Origin: Adiantum capillus-veneris
Lineage: Eukaryota > Streptophyta > Polypodiopsida > Polypodiales > Pteridaceae
DNA length: 64,000 nt
Direction of reading: 5' to 3'
Assembly (NCBI GenBank): GCA_014529385.2
Contig: CM043944.1
Span: forward strand, 78,015,884-78,079,883
Part shown: positions 34,231-45,721 of the stretch, in pieces
Numbering within the stretch: the stretch's first letter is position 1
Layout: every line of letters begins with the position of its first letter
Notes under the pieces: generated by a model
The model's database searches: none
Told to the model about the DNA's origin: nothing
The model's input: only the letters and a program-made list of their open reading frames with translations
Position numbers and translations under genes: made by a program

Positions 34231-35706
34231 CCAAATGTAATTGGAAGGAGTTTTGAAACCAGTTATAAGATTCTTATGGAGGAATAACACTAAAGCCTCA
34301 TCGCCATGGCAATGGGCAAAGTGGGAAGGTATTGCTTGACCGTTGGCCCAAGGTGGCCTTGGAATTCTAAACCCTGTTGTCCATGTTGAGGCCCTGTGTG
34401 CCAAGTTTGTGGTCTCAATTGCAAATCAAGACTAGTCTTGGGCTATCATGACCAAGGATACGATTGATAAGACAAAACTTTGCTCAGATGGTGGTCAATG
34501 GAAAGGGATGAGGTACACGACAAACTTCTAGCCCCAGGATGTGCTAGATAAGACTGAGTGGAATTATAGGAGAGCTGGTGCAAAAGTGCAATAGAGCTAC
34601 ATGGGCATTGGAATGGGGTGAATTAACTAGATACTTCCAGATTTCCATCTCTCACTGGTCCCCATGGCTGTCTAAAGCAGTTGGGGTTTTATTGAACCCT
34701 TATTGGAGAGAATTTGCAAGACTGATGAACAATAAAGGACTTCAACAATTGAGCCACTTTTGGAATAGAAATAGCAAGTGCTAGAAATCCTTTGACCAAG
34801 TGGCTGCCTAGTTTCATCTCAATGACATTGAGAAGTTACTTGTCAACAGGGTTGTTGATGGCATGGGACAATGTTCTGATGTCGATCTGTGAATCTACTT
34901 TTGAGTGGAAGGCCTGGAAATGGCCCATGAGTAGCCGATTCTCTAAACCCCATACCAAGGGCATCTACCAGGTGATAATCCATGAGGTTGATTGGTCGCC
35001 CCTTTAAACAAGCAATGGAAGATGCAATGGTCGGAGGCGCGTTGGGTAGAGGTCACAAAGAACATTTGGAATCCACAATGGCCTCAGTTTATGAAGATAT
35101 TTCTGTGGAAGGTGCTTTGGGGGGCCTTACCAACGGGCGTCAACATTCAAGCGTGTGGTATTGCGCCCGATAGATGTTCAGGATGCAGGGAGGCTAGTGA
35201 AGACCTCGACCACCTTTTCATGGAATGCCCGGTTATTAGAGGCCTTGTAGGATAGTTGTGCAAATGGATACAAAGATAATGGAAGATTGGGTTCTTCAAG
35301 AGGGATTTATGCATTGGAAGAAAATAGTTCAAAGATCTGCGCTTCTAATTTGTAGTCAAATTGTCAAATATTGTTTTTTCAGTAATATTTGGAAGGCCAG
35401 GAACTGTCGAGTCTTTGATAGCAACCTCTCGGTGGCTAGGTTCTCAAAGATTGTACAAAAAGCAAGGCGATATATGTAGTAAGTAAAAGGCATAACTCGG
35501 ATGATTGGCTTAGGCGACCATCACCATCCAATCGAACCTTTGTTGTAAAGGATGTTCTCCATAGTAGGTACTTGTAATGAAGCTTGAATATAACCCTTTG
35601 TCCCTTGAGACTCTGCATGAGCTTGAGGGTGATTTCTAATCTATTGGTGACTTTGTAATACGATCACTCACAATTGTGAGTTTTTCCTCTCAAAAAAAAA
35701 AAAAAA
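34231..35706 (+). pseudogene. LINE-B C-terminal region, zf-RVT and 3' tail
   Basis: At 34992-35255 the phrase MKIFLWKVLWGALPTGVNI is followed by CSGCREASEDLDHLFMECP, a well preserved zf-RVT motif with Cys and His ligands. Upstream (34.23-34.98 kb) the connection region is split over frames. The 3' UTR ends with the poly-A run. No clear target duplication was found because the 5' junction is imprecise. Confidence 0.75.
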
Positions 35707-35969
35707 CATTAGTAACAAGACCACACGATAGATCTCTCAAATGGCCACATCATACTATACATCATATAATTTGTATGTCAAATTTCTAGTACTAGTTCCC
35801 CTGGATGCCTTTGTGCAATGGATATACTAGGGTTTACATGTTTTATTTCATATCTAGCTCAAATGAGATTTCAAAAAATAATAATATCAAGGGCTACTAA
35901 TAATTATCAAAATGCTACTAATATCATAATTATCAAATACAAGATACAATCTCGTCAATAAAACCCATA

Positions 35970-37600
35970 AACTACATAATGTGGAACCGGATTGGAATGA
36001 AACTTTGTAGGAACAAAGAGTTTGGTGCATTACCCACCTCTACAAAATTTCATTGGTGTCTAACATCGTCTCATTGGTTTGTTGCTTCACAGTTTCCATA
36101 TTTTTTCCATACGTCTTCAAAGGAGGCCTATGGAAAAAACATGACAATGGTCTGTCCTAAGATGGACAAGACAAAATCGGGCTGCAATGAAAATTTGCAA
36201 GGCTACAGGTTAGGTGGATCCCCTACCCATGCAAAGTTTCATTGCCATTTAACACCTTCTGGTTGGTTCTATGCTGCACAATCACAATATTTTTTCAATA
36301 GGCCCCCAAAGGAGGCCTATGACAAAACTATGGCAATAGTGTAGCTAAGCACTAATGAGATTGTACCGGATTGCAAGAAACTTTGCAAGGGTTAGGGGTT
36401 TGGTGTATTACCACACCTAAAAAATTTCATTTCCATCTCACACCATCTTTTGCTACACAATCACTATATTTTTCCTTAGGCCCCCAAAGGAGGCTTATGA
36501 AAAAAATATGGTGGTTATGCTCGAGACGAATGAGATGGAATCGGATTGCAACAAAAAATTGCAAGGGTAGGGGGTTTGGTACGTTCCTTGCCCCTCTAGA
36601 GAGTCGTTACCATCAAACATATTTTTTTCATATACCCCCAAAGGAGGCCCATGGCAAAGATCTAGCAATTGTGCAACTAGGGATTGATGAGATGGAATTG
36701 AATTGGAATGGAACCTTCTAGGAGTGAGAGATGTAATCAAATTGCAATGAATCGTTGTAGGTGAGGGGGATTTGATGCAAAGTTTCATTTCCATTTGAAA
36801 CCATCTTTTTTGCTCGTGGTACACAATCTTCATAAGTTTGTCATTGTCTCCCAATGAAGCCCTATGGAAAAAATATGACAATTGTGCCTCTGGGGATATA
36901 AGGAATGGAATCAGAGTATAATGAAACTTTTTAAGGGCAAGGGGCTTGATACATTATCTACCCCTAGAAATTTTAGTGCCATTTGACACTGATTTATTGG
37001 TTGCGTGTTGCATAATTGCTATATTTTTGTCATAGGCCTTTAAAGGAGGACTATTCCAAAAATATGGAGATGGTGCAATTCTAGATCGACGAGACAAAAT
37101 TTGATTGTGATAAAACTTTGTAAAAAAATGCATTTCCTATCTTTGCAAAGTTTCATTGCCATCTCATATCGTCTTGTTGGTTGTGTGTTGCACAATCACT
37201 TTGTTTTTGTCATAGGCCCCAACAAGAGGCCTATGACAAAAATATGACAATTGTGCACTTAACGACCAACCAGATGGACCTAGATTGTAACGAGACTTTG
37301 TAGGGGTGAGGGTTATATGTATTCCCTATCCTTGAAAAGTTTAGTTTTTATTGGACACTCCCTCATCGATCCTCTACTACACTCTACTACAAAATCACTT
37401 TATTTTGGCCATATGCCCTCTCTATGGAACAAATATGGTGATTGTGCACCTTTGAACCTATGAGAGGGAATAAGATAAATGAAACTATGTAAGGGTAAGG
37501 AGTTTGCTACATTACGTTTCATATTTTTTCCATAGGCCCTGTATGACAAAAACATGGCGATTGTGCACCTTTGAAGTGAAGAGATGAAATCAGACTAGTA
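35970..37600. repeat. Block 5: tandem array of the ~190-bp repeat family
   Basis: At least eight units in one orientation. Successive positions of the 'CTATGnnAAAAATATGnCnAT' landmark fall near 36130, 36320, 36495, 36648, 36860, 37046, 37218, 37420 and 37540, a spacing of mostly 150-210 bases. Each unit has a linker whose halves CATAGG and CCTATG can pair around an AAAGGAG spacer. Short frames in the array are chance products. Confidence 0.8.
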
Positions 37601-37662
37601 TGTGACCTGCACGTTGCTGTGGCCAAGAAAAGCATGGCAATTGGATCTCTCTCTCTCTCTCT

Positions 37663-37698
<36 letters not shown>

Positions 37699-37792
37699 GG
37701 AAACGTAGCCCTTGGAATCACTATAGAGAGATAACAATGCATATGTACGCCTTCTCTCTATCTTTCTATCTCTCTAGAAAAGCATGGTAATT

Positions 37793-37864
<72 letters not shown>

Positions 37865-37968
37865 GGAATAGTAGTCCTAGGAATCACAAGTAGGTCTTTG
37901 ATATGTCTTTTATCACCTTCTTTCCTCCATTTCTCAATTCTTTTAAGTTGAAGACTTGCTCAATAGCG

Positions 37969-38024
<56 letters not shown>

Positions 38025-38278
38025 AGTGCTTTCGGCCAATCGGTTGCGATCAACTCATCCTTCACACGACTTCTAACAAATTTGAGCTATCCATATATCC
38101 CCACTCATCAATCAATGACAATGTACCACATTTCTACCAACTTGCTACTATTGCACCATGCTATCAAAACCATGGCTTGCCAATATACGGGCTTCTCATG
38201 ACTCTCCCTTGGCTGGAGGTAGACAGGTTTTGATGCTTTGTAGTCATTTTGGTGGGCTACCAAGTTGCCAAGGAAAGG

Positions 38279-38362
<84 letters not shown>

Positions 38363-38808
38363 TTGACAACAACTTGTTAGACTCACAAATTTGACTATTG
38401 CAAGTCGTTGGGAAAGGATGGAGTTGCAATCTAAACTACTTTATGCAATTTTTTTAATGTTGGGACTCAACATCTTAATATCGGCATTGATCCAACAGAC
38501 CATGCAAATCAACCAAAAATGCGACATGTGGAGGCCCTCTCCTTCCTCTAATTTTTTGAGGTCCATTATAAAGAGTATAGATAATGGACTATTGAGTAAT
38601 AGTAGAAAACTATTCTGTACCCAAGTGCTCGAGAAAAACCTAGGTTTAGTGCAATCCCACCTACAAATGTCTCAACTATATCTTATGCACCTTGGAGGCC
38701 CCTACCATGTGACATAAGGAAAGGGCTTTTGGGGGGGGGGGGGGGGGGGGGGGGGTGTGGAGGCCAAGGCAAAGAAAGAGAGAGAATGGATTGGGTGCCA
38801 AGGAAAGG

Positions 38809-38872
<64 letters not shown>

Positions 38873-38874
<2 letters not shown>

Positions 38875-39060
38875 GCCACACACTTGTAAAATGTAATTTG
38901 AAGATTAGGACACCCACAACATTGCAAAAAAATATAGGTTTAGTGTAATTCCTCTCTCTCTCTCTCTCTCTCGGATGGGCCACACACTTGTAAAATGTAA
39001 TTTAAAGATTAGGACACCCACAACATTGCAAAAAAAACATAGGTTTAGTGTAATTCCACC
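38873..39060. repeat. ~100-bp tandem duplication spanning a CT tract
   Basis: GGGCCACACACTTGTAAAAT and the following ~75 bases, to GGTTTAGTGTAATTCC, occur twice, from about 38874 and from about 38977. The short (CT)n tract at 38952-38972 sits at the junction. The copies differ by a few substitutions. Confidence 0.8.
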
Positions 39061-39997
39061 TACAAATTTCAAGATTTACCTCTAATTTTTTAAAATTTTT
39101 GTTTTAAGCAGCACTTACTCAACGATACTGAATTAGAAACATAAAAAATACAACATCTCCATGCTCCAACTGAGCCATGGATGCAAAAACAATGACACTT
39201 AACATCACAACCTTAACTTTTAAATTGAAAGACCATCTCGAAAGTTCAAAGAAACTACAAAGTTCATAAAACCTAAATCAAAGTTTAGAGAATCTACAAA
39301 GTGCAAAGAACTTTGCACTTTAATGCAAAAACCTTCAAATTTTATAGTAAATTTACCTCTAGTTTGTTTTTGGGAAAAATCATAGTATAGACAAATGCTC
39401 AGAAAAACCTAGATCTAGTGTAATCTCATCTACAGATTTAAAAAATTATTTACGTACAAAGTATTAAAAAATTGAGTGTAAAAGCCTTCAAATATAATAA
39501 AGTTACCTCTAAAATTTCTCATACCTAAGTTTTTCATGTTTTTGGGAAAAAACATTGCACCTCAACTCGATTTAGTGTAACCCCTCTTACAATTTTTTAT
39601 GATTTGCCTCAAAAATTCTAATTTGCCTTTAAGCGGTTGAAAAGATCTACGCTATGTGTAATCCCACCTACAAATTTTGAGATTTGCTTTTAGATTCTAA
39701 GTCAACCCGAAGGAAACCACAAAGCTCACAAAAATGTAGCGTAAAAACCTTCAAAAATATCGAAGAGTTGTTGGAGTTGCCTCCCATTGTCCGTCTTCGC
39801 CATTTGTTGAGGTACGCTCCTGCCTTGGGTATGCACGCTTTCTGCTTTGGATTCATTGGATCAAACTTTTTTTATTACGTCGATTCTCGATTCTATAGAT
39901 GTCAATTGTCAATTCTCGATTGCAAATTTTATCGATTGTTGATGGAAGACCAATGTTTATTCTCCCTTCCCTCTGACTCTAGCTCCGGTGTGAGAGC
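39061..39997. other. AT-rich gene-free stretch
   Basis: Loose repeats of a phrase like TTTAGTGTAATCCCACCTAC, followed by a polypyrimidine, occur at about 38645, 38940, 39047, 39418, 39568 and 39655. They suggest an old dispersed or tandem repeat. A 125-residue frame at 39684-40061 runs into the CA tract and shows no domain. Confidence 0.45.
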
Positions 39998-39998
39998 C

Positions 39999-40058
<60 letters not shown>

Positions 40059-40062
<4 letters not shown>

Positions 40063-41499
40063 GCATGATTCATATGGACCATTCTCTATTTCTTAGCACA
40101 CTCATCCACACATAAAAGTATAGAATGGTTCTCTTTATTTCTCTCTCTGTATAAAAGACAAAGTGACCGGAAAGCTCTCAACACCTCCTCAGTTGAGTAA
40201 TTCAAAACCAAAATAAATACAAAGGGAGAAGCCTCCCAAAGACGTGTCTAAAAAAGTTGCTATTGCTAGCGACCCTCAATGGACAAAAGTTGAAGGAAAA
40301 AAGAAATATAGTCAATTGGAATGTAAATCGAAAGAGGTGTGGACGATGGAGATGAAAATTGAAAACAAAAACCAAGATGAGTAAAAAAGGATGGATTGAG
40401 TGTACCATCCCATTACAAAAACACTATTAGGATCGCACACTATTTAGGACCGCAAGATAGTTGTTGAGCAACCAATTAGAGAGAAGGCTGAACTTAACGC
40501 CATCCTTGAACTCTAGAGAGGATGGAGTTGTGATGTATGAAATTTGTGAGGGAATTGCAAGGACGAGGCGTGAGCACGGTGTCAGGGTTTTGAAAGGCGA
40601 GCCAGGTCAGCATAGGGCTGCTAGTTGTGGGAGAAGAGAGAAAGAAAAGATGCACCACATTGCACAATTGCCTAGTAACCTCTTCGAGACAGGAACAAAG
40701 TGCCAACAGAAACTAAATTTATAATGCTGACAAAAGCCGATGCACAATTGCTAAGGTGGTGTCGTTAACAACACCTTTAAATTAATTAATTATAGATTAA
40801 GGAGTTTAAGCTCCCTTTTACAAAAGCTGAGTTAGAACGTCCGTCGGTGCTTGGTGTTGATGAACGTAAAGCTAATTATGATGATTTAATTGCAAAAAAA
40901 AAAACTCCTCCTTGCGCGCAAAAGACGACCCCCTTTAATCAAGAGTGAGAGCAAGAGATCTTGGCCCCAAAGAAGGAAAGAGAGAGAGATATTCCTTAGG
41001 CTTCTCCTTGTTTGCTTATGCCTCCTCTCTATAAGGGAAAGAAAGTGAGAGAGATTGAGAGTTCTCCAAGCCTTGGTCAAGAGAGCAAGAGAGAGATCTC
41101 GATGGCCTTCCTCTTCCCTTGCTTCAAGCTCTCCTTGCCCTCCCATTGATTCCTCCTTACTTGCCCTCTTCGTTTTTCTTCTATTTCATCCCTCGTCATA
41201 CAAAAATCTCTCCCCACTCTTCTATATTTGGCTCAGAAAAAGAAACTCCCTCATTTGCTTGTCACGGCGGCGTGACAAGCCTCTTGGTGATGTGGCAATT
41301 TGGACGATGAGGTGCACTGAATGCTCTATTTTCCATGCCAAACAGTAGCACCCAAAGCTGCTGTGCAACTTTCGTTTCATGGCCGATGCTGTCTGAGCTG
41401 TGTAGAGCCTCTTGCAAGCGTTTTTCTCTTTCGTGCACCCCCTGGTTAGCTGCCTGCCACCATGCCTTATTTTTTTTCTCCTCCATCCACACCCATGAA
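40059..41499. other. Gene-free stretch left of the Ty3-C LTR
   Basis: No recognisable coding region. The left end of the Ty3-C LTR may lie within 40.9-41.5 kb but could not be fixed. A plus-strand (CT)-poor, pyrimidine-rich segment (41.1-41.25 kb) gives Leu/Ser-rich frames. Confidence 0.4.
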
Positions 41500-42574
41500 C
41501 CCTTAAGCGAGCGGCCTGGGCAACCAAAATTGACCCCTTTTGCTAGTGCGTAAGCCCTTATGGGTACACCATTTTGGCATATATGTCCACCAAGGCATTG
41601 CCTACTGCAAGTGCAAATCAAAGCATTTCCAAGCACAACATGTTTAGCCAATAGCCCCTTGCATTGCACCATTCAATCAAGGTACTCCCAAGCAAAACAT
41701 CTTCCTCCAATAGTCCTTGACTAACAATATCGTCGTGAATTTTGTTGCCATTTCATGAGTGTCGTGGATACTGCCACATGCCATCAAGATGCAAGTATAA
41801 GTGATAGCGCCTTCTCTTAACATTTGGTTAATATATTCTACCCTGAGATCATCAATAAATTTATGTGCTTCCATAAGGGTACTACATTCGACATATATAT
41901 TGGCTAAGGCAAAGCCAAATGCGACTTCCCTTTTTGACATTCCCCACCATTAATGTACTGCAAGAGATGACATTTCGGAAAACCTTTTTAGTTGAAAACT
42001 CATCAAGAACTTACTGCTCTACTAACTGCATGATATTCCAGAATGTGCTTGAAGCCTAGAAATTCTCAAATGGCACATGGATTGAGGCGACCAAACCGAT
42101 ACGAAATTGGCCCCCGATGAAATTTAAATTGGTAGTATCCTAGCAACTGTAACTCTGATTGCCTATCCAAAAAGACCAGCACACACCACAAGATGATCAC
42201 CTCACGACCATGAAATTACTTTATCTCCGATCCCTCATCTACAATTGCCCGATCTGGTACAGATCTGCAATCAATCCCAATTTTAAACTGGTATAACTTC
42301 TTCACCGTAGCTCCAATTGACGAGCCGTAAAAATAGGCTCATAGAGCACTTTGAGCAATAAAATTCTAATGCCATTGTTTATCACTTTAGATATATCCAC
42401 TTTTAGCATTAAAAACATAGGTTCTGGCCCTTTAGAGTCGCATCTGGCATACATTTAGCATCAAACCTTGCAAGTTATCAAGCCCTTATTATTGAATAAT
42501 CATACATGCTTCAATTAGGCTTATCCTACATCCTTTTGCTATTTTTCCGATCATGGAAGCTGAGCTGCACGACA
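41500..42574 (-). repeat. Ty3-C 3' LTR, containing PPR-derived sequence
   Basis: This is a diverged copy of the repeats at 51141-52271 and 53473-54570. Shared landmarks include a segment like ATCGTCGTGAATTTTGTT, TCCAATTGACGAGCCGTAAA and the terminal CGACA. The minus strand starts TGTCGTGCAGC at 42574. A purine tract and the 3' end of a Ty3/gypsy pol follow directly at higher coordinates, which identifies this repeat as an LTR. The left end (LTR 3' end) is not resolved. Confidence 0.7.
41530..41940 (-). pseudogene. Pentatricopeptide-repeat (PPR) gene fragment inside the LTR
   Basis: The minus strand reads VAFGFALANIYVECSTLMEA, HKFIDDLRV, then MLREGAITYTCILMACGSI and, further on, GLLAKHVVLGNALI followed in another frame by NALVDIYAK. 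These match successive PPR motifs of plant organellar RNA-binding proteins (consensus types NALVDMYAKCG, EAHKVFDDL and TFTCILKACGS). Stops and frame changes separate the motifs, so it encodes nothing. Equivalent but more decayed PPR text (VMYVKCGALTRAHKVINGL) is present in the related repeat at 53.75-53.96 kb, so the capture predates the split of the copies. Confidence 0.75.
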
Positions 42575-42584
42575 TCCACCCCTT
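42575..42584 (-). promoter_or_regulatory. Ty3-C polypurine tract
   Basis: The minus strand reads AAGGGGTGGA immediately before the LTR start TGTCG. The same arrangement, with AAAGGGGGTGGA, occurs at 52272-52283. Confidence 0.7.
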
Positions 42585-42621
42585 GTGAACCTGCACAGCC
42601 TCCGGTCTATGCCAACTGCAC

Positions 42622-43035
42622 TTAATCAACATGATCAAAAGCATCATTAGACACATCATTCGATGCGTACATAACATTGTCTATTGAGGGTTGATATGAA
42701 CTGAGATCTTCAAGAATAATCTTGCGTTCTCGTTTCTTGAGCAAATTAACCCTTTTTCCTGCAACAGGCACCTTGATCACGTTGCCATCAAGCTCATGTA
42801 ACTTATATGTTGCATTATCATAAACCTGAAGCACCTCATTTGGTCCGAGCCATCGTTTAACCATGTATTGATTCTCCAAGATTCTGTCGTAAACAAGCAC
42901 CCAATCCCCATCTTTAATAGCATAAGGTCGTAGTCTGTGTTTTCCATTGAATGCTGCTCTATTCTTCAACCTTGCCTCCTTAAGCTTCACTTTAGCTTGC
43001 TCGATATCTTCTTGACGCCTCTTAAGTTGGCAAAT
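42622..43035 (-). pseudogene. Ty3-C integrase C-terminal domain (separated 3' part of pol)
   Basis: An open segment of about 135 residues on the minus strand starts at ICQLKRRQEDIEQA, then LKEARLKNRAAFNGKHRLRP, GDWVLVYDRILEN and KRWLGPNEVLQVYDNATYKL. It ends about 40 bases before the polypurine tract. This is the integrase C-terminal region of Ty3/gypsy elements. The text begins abruptly at 43035. The pol frame on the far side of the split, at 54571, stops at the residues LLALR that in this family precede such a segment. The two parts therefore appear to be halves of one gene about 11.5 kb apart. Confidence 0.85.
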
Positions 43036-43825
43036 ATGTTGTCGGAGTGCGGGCGTCTCCGGGGTCGATTAGGGAAGTGCCGACTTCTAGCTATAGAGAC
43101 GGAGAAGCAACCAAGGTGCAAACTAGGCAAAATGAGAGCGGTTAGGATTGATTTGCTATTAAAAGGAAGATATAGTGACTCTTAAAGAGCAATTGCGGAA
43201 TAGTATCTCAAATTGAAACATAATTAATGGCTAATAATAAACTAAAACAAGATAACGACACTTAATTGACACTGGCAATCAATAGATGCTTCCATTAACT
43301 TGATATCTGAAACTCTCGATACAAATCGATTGCATACGTCGTCGTCGGTATGCCTGCTCATTTGCAAACCTCTATTCAAAAAATTCACACCTAATGGATC
43401 CAATTTGTAATCGCCAAGAAAATTCCACTTTGTACATCTTCCTTACTTATCAGTTTCCAAAATTTTCCCTTCCACTCACTCCTCGGTCAAGTTTTGTCTG
43501 CTCTCTGTCCCGAGGGATTCACTATGGATTTTCGTATGGTATCACGTGAGTGTACAAGAGGGGGGCTTTTAGAGGTCAGACTTAAGCGTATACAATAGGG
43601 GTAGCCCCCCATTATTTCATGCTCATACCGTATGCATAAGGGAGGGGGGGGACCTACCCCACGGGGGGGGGGGCGGGGGGGGGGGGGGATATTAAGTGCT
43701 TATGCCATAAGACACATGCCCTAACAAGACAATTAAAGAATCTTTCACATGAGGGTGTTGCTCTTGGTATTTCAAAGAGTTAATTTACTTCACTAGCAAA
43801 CTAAGATAGCTATATCAATGAGAAA
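43036..43825. other. Start of the ~11.5-kb interval that splits Ty3-C; no gene
   Basis: No coding region is visible. G-rich runs lie at 43663-43673 and 43675-43688, broken by one C. No target duplication matching the flanks (AAATA on the left, ACGCA on the right of the interval) was found. Confidence 0.45.
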
Positions 43826-44243
43826 ATATGGTACCTCCCTGTCCTCTCCCTTAGCTAACATCTTTACGACTTGTTCATCAACAAGCTTCTAGATTTTTTG
43901 GGGTCGATGCTACCATAAACTTGACTAATCTTCTTCTGTGTAGCCACTAGGCATCAATATCTTGGACATTCATACCCTCATTAGCCTCGTCAACATCATC
44001 ATCATCAATACCACCATCTGCATAGCCTTTGTCTCCACATTTGCACCCTCATTTTATTTATTGTTGTCTTCTTGCACATCATCCAAGTCACTCTTCTCTT
44101 CTTCTTCTTCGTATGCAAAATCAATAGTAACACCAATGGCATGATCAAGAGCTTCTCCTGCACCCATGATACCAACTTTACAACCATAACTGTAATCAAC
44201 TCCTATTTGATACACACACTCATTCGTGCTTTTTGTGACAAAG
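43826..44243 (-). pseudogene. BRR2: BRR2-like (U5 snRNP 200-kDa helicase) N-terminal fragment
   Basis: Minus-strand text, in order: GVDYSYG, DHAIGVTIDFAYEEEEEK, SDLDDVQEDNNK, stop, EGMNVQDIDA, stop, WL, then after a frameshift KKISQVYGSIDP, and after another KLVDEQVVKMLAKGEDREV. The order and spacing match the acidic segment and the 'NVQDIDAYWLQRKISQ' region near the N-terminus of plant BRR2, the spliceosomal RNA helicase; that comparison is from memory of the family. Two stops and at least two frameshifts show it is dead. Only about 120 residues of a >2000-residue protein are present, with no helicase motif, so this is a captured or translocated scrap. Confidence 0.7.
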
Positions 44244-44626
44244 GCTCAAAAAGCTCAGCACACCTTTTCCAGGTGCCGCCCAAGCTCCACTAGGTCAGCT
44301 GCATCCATTGCCTTGATGTGATCTGGGCTTACATTACAAAATAATAGAGCTTTATCTTAGGCCCGTGCCACACACGAGCGATCGAACATGTGAGAAAGTG
44401 CAATATTGGGCAATGTGTGTGTCAATCACAAATCAAAAAATAAAGAATGTGTCTTAAAATAGGATGTGCGAGCTTACAACTTCACTTAGGAACACTACTT
44501 TGTATACTCAAATTGATATAAAGAAGGAATGTCTAGAATGGAGAAGCTTCATGTATGTATCTTGGGATCATAATTTGTACTACTGTGGAGGTGATGAGTG
44601 AAGGCGTCGTCTCTGATGGACCCCCC

Positions 44627-44671
<45 letters not shown>

Positions 44672-45721
44672 GCGCCTTGTCTCATTGTGTGTCAAGTTTT
44701 AGAGCACATTGGCTCTCATTGGAGAATTAGACTCGCACCACTTGCGTGCCGGGGGTTGGGCGGGGCTCGAATCCCTCCCCCTTTCTATAGTGTAGAGATA
44801 GATAACATTTACTTAGCTTTTCTACATTGGGAAGCTTTTTCTACCGTTGTTGGCCATGGTGCATTGGCCATGGTGCAACGTAACATTTAAGCTTTGAAAC
44901 ATGCTATGAGATATAGTTAGTAATTTAAAAAGAATCGACCAAGCATTATTTATGTTTATTTTTTCTCGCACAGGAGTACCTTGGTGTAATATGAGTGCCT
45001 CGTGTTATGTACTTTGTACTCAATTTATTTTTTAGCTGAAGTTGCTATATATGCGTTAGTTGTTTGTGTATGAAGACGAGTTCTTCCAAGGATGCTCTTT
45101 TTTTGGCCTGCCCAAAGGGATAAAGCCATAGTGATGTGTTCCCTTTTTGGCTTGCCCAAAGGGCAAAGGCTATAGAGATGCCTTCTCTTTTTGCTAACTA
45201 AAATAGAAAAAAGATTGAGTTATATTTTCAAGCATTTTTTGATAAGCTAAAAATGTTGATTGGTTGAAATAAGATAGTGGGATTCATTGTTGCAAAACCC
45301 TGTCAAGAAAATGCTGAAGCATTGAAATGATGGTCTTGAGAAGCAGGCATCGTGTCTTTGGCATCATTGCACAAAGTGGGTGGGTGGGTAGATATAATAG
45401 GTTTGGAGAGAGGGTGTAGGGCTAGGAACCGTATGATTTTAATATTCCTTAGACCCATTTTGATTTTTGTCCATCTCTTTGTGGCATGCGTCACCTATCT
45501 CTCGTTTTTGCCTCTGTGTAAATGGCATAGCCTGTGTGGACTAGTGTAGCCCCTTCCTAGGGTAACCTTTGCCATGCACTCTCATACACAAGTTCCCCTC
45601 TATTGAGAAAGTCTGTGGGAGCTATGGCGGCGATGGAAAGTTTACAAAGTGTTAGTCGTCTCTAAAAGACCCACTTGTCAAGGTGATTAGTCTGACAGTT
45701 TGGATCGTTTTTGTATTGCAG
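44244..45721. other. Gene-free stretch between the BRR2 and kinesin fragments
   Basis: A (CT)n tract lies at 44631-44669. A ~57-bp imperfect tandem duplication around GGCTTGCCCAAAGGG lies at 45101-45195. No domain is visible on either strand. The immediate upstream flank of the kinesin fragment (45600-45721) shows an intron-like acceptor but no upstream motor exons. Confidence 0.5.
45101..45195. repeat. Imperfect tandem duplication, unit about 50 bp
   Basis: Two copies of a CTTTTTGGCTTGCCCAAAGG unit followed by a phrase like AAAGGCTATAGAGATG, at about 45101 and 45152. They differ by several substitutions. Confidence 0.7.

Larger units (their letters stand above)
31855..35706 (+). mobile_element. 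LINE-B: 5'-truncated L1-type LINE with poly-A tail
   Basis: Same subfamily as LINE-A: endonuclease, RT and zf-RVT regions align in order, and the 3' end shares CTCACAATTG before a 15-base A run at 35692-35706. ORF1 and the first part of the endonuclease are missing, the usual 5' truncation of LINE insertions. The coding frame holds together better than in LINE-A but has several stops and a 30-base C run. Confidence 0.9.
37626..40058. repeat. Microsatellite hotspot: compound (CT)n-(CA)n tracts
   Basis: Tracts at about 37646-37696, 37797-37862, 37974-38022, 38280-38360, 38813-38872, 38952-38972 and 39998-40058. Four are compound: CT repeats pass directly into CA repeats, always in that order on the plus strand. 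A run of 25 G lies at 38731-38755. Frames that cross these tracts (Ser-Leu, Arg-Glu, His-Thr polymers) are artefacts. I see no gene between the tracts. Confidence 0.9.

Noticed and set aside
35970-37600. CRISPR array
   Set aside because: Repeats are ~190 bp, diverged and directly tandem, without unique spacers; the genome is eukaryotic.
37930-38990. Long frames encoding Ser-Leu, Arg-Glu or His-Thr polymers
   Set aside because: They are translations of CT, GA and CA microsatellites; the same applies at 5.9, 7.5, 13.7, 50.6, 57.7 and 62.5-63.6 kb.
40420-40460. CACTATTAGGA as another CACTA-type terminus
   Set aside because: No matching opposite end, no subterminal repeats and no transposase nearby.
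43030-43045. Helitron end at the left edge of the interval that splits Ty3-C
   Set aside because: There is no CTRR (or its complement), no hairpin and no TC start at the other edge, and no A/T insertion context at both sides.
44740-44790. GGGCTCGAATCCCTCCCC as a tRNA B-box
   Set aside because: No A-box at the right distance and no foldable cloverleaf or acceptor stem around it.
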